From assembly GCA_023512665.1 (NCBI GenBank), contig JAILZC010000047.1, forward strand, positions 1 to 6,778: DNA of 6,778 nt. The letters are read 5' to 3'. Under the pieces are notes generated by a model. That model did not search any database. It had not been told where the DNA came from and was given only the letters and a program-made list of their open reading frames with translations. This DNA comes from Candidatus Bipolaricaulota bacterium (GTDB lineage: Bacteria; Bipolaricaulota; Bipolaricaulia; RBG-16-55-9; DRXL01). Below, in pieces: positions 6,760-6,778 of this stretch (the first letter of the stretch is position 1; each line of letters starts with the position of its first letter). The position numbers and the translations under genes are program-made.

Positions 6760-6778
6760 ACATTCATCGTGCCGCCGC

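Overview
All convincing genes in this window lie on the + strand. They are typical of a free-living bacterium, probably a deep-branching or uncultured one. The bacterial evidence is a lipobox lipoprotein, AAGGAGGT ribosome binding sites, GTG starts and a stand-alone MetRS-beta-type tRNA-binding protein. The DNA is moderately GC-rich and strongly prefers CTC for Leu and GAG for Glu. Uma2 and PIN proteins, tight gene packing and metabolic genes mixed with housekeeping ones suit many thermophilic or candidate phyla, but nothing here fixes the taxon.

Region 1 (1-3113) is a cell-surface or glycan sugar unit. The C-terminal tail of a PIN-domain (VapC-like) RNase ends in a GTGA overlap with the start region of a DegT/DnrJ/EryC1/StrS PLP aminotransferase. 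That gene overlaps by one base (TAATG) a membrane-anchored NDP-sugar 4,6-dehydratase of the WbpM/PglF/CapD type. Dehydratase plus aminotransferase is the standard pair for making a UDP-4-amino-4,6-dideoxy-HexNAc-type sugar (dehydration to the 4-keto-6-deoxy sugar, then transamination).

Region 2 (3114-4844) is a compact run of four genes. They are a Uma2-family PD-(D/E)XK-like protein, methylmalonyl-CoA epimerase, an AhpD-like carboxymuconolactone decarboxylase family protein with a CxxC, and a MetRS-beta/Trbp111-type tRNA-binding protein. Gaps are 2, 30 and -4 bases, so co-transcription is likely although the functions are unrelated.

Region 3 (4845-6778) opens with a 91-base spacer holding a plausible sigma70-type promoter. 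It continues with a cyclophilin-type peptidyl-prolyl isomerase lipoprotein on a Pro/Ser tether, then a short-chain acyl-CoA dehydrogenase 7 bases later. Two small adjacent hairpins sharing a CTTCG core follow the last stop codon. Methylmalonyl-CoA epimerase and acyl-CoA dehydrogenase in one neighbourhood suggest propionyl-CoA, branched-chain or fatty-acid catabolism.

I found no RNA gene, CRISPR array, insertion sequence or clearly new multi-gene system. The points worth a second look are modest: the toxin-tail/sugar-gene junction, a possible leaderless start for the Uma2 gene, the Uma2/epimerase and AhpD-like/tRNA-binding couplings, an unusual active-site residue in the cyclophilin, and the twin hairpins at the right edge.
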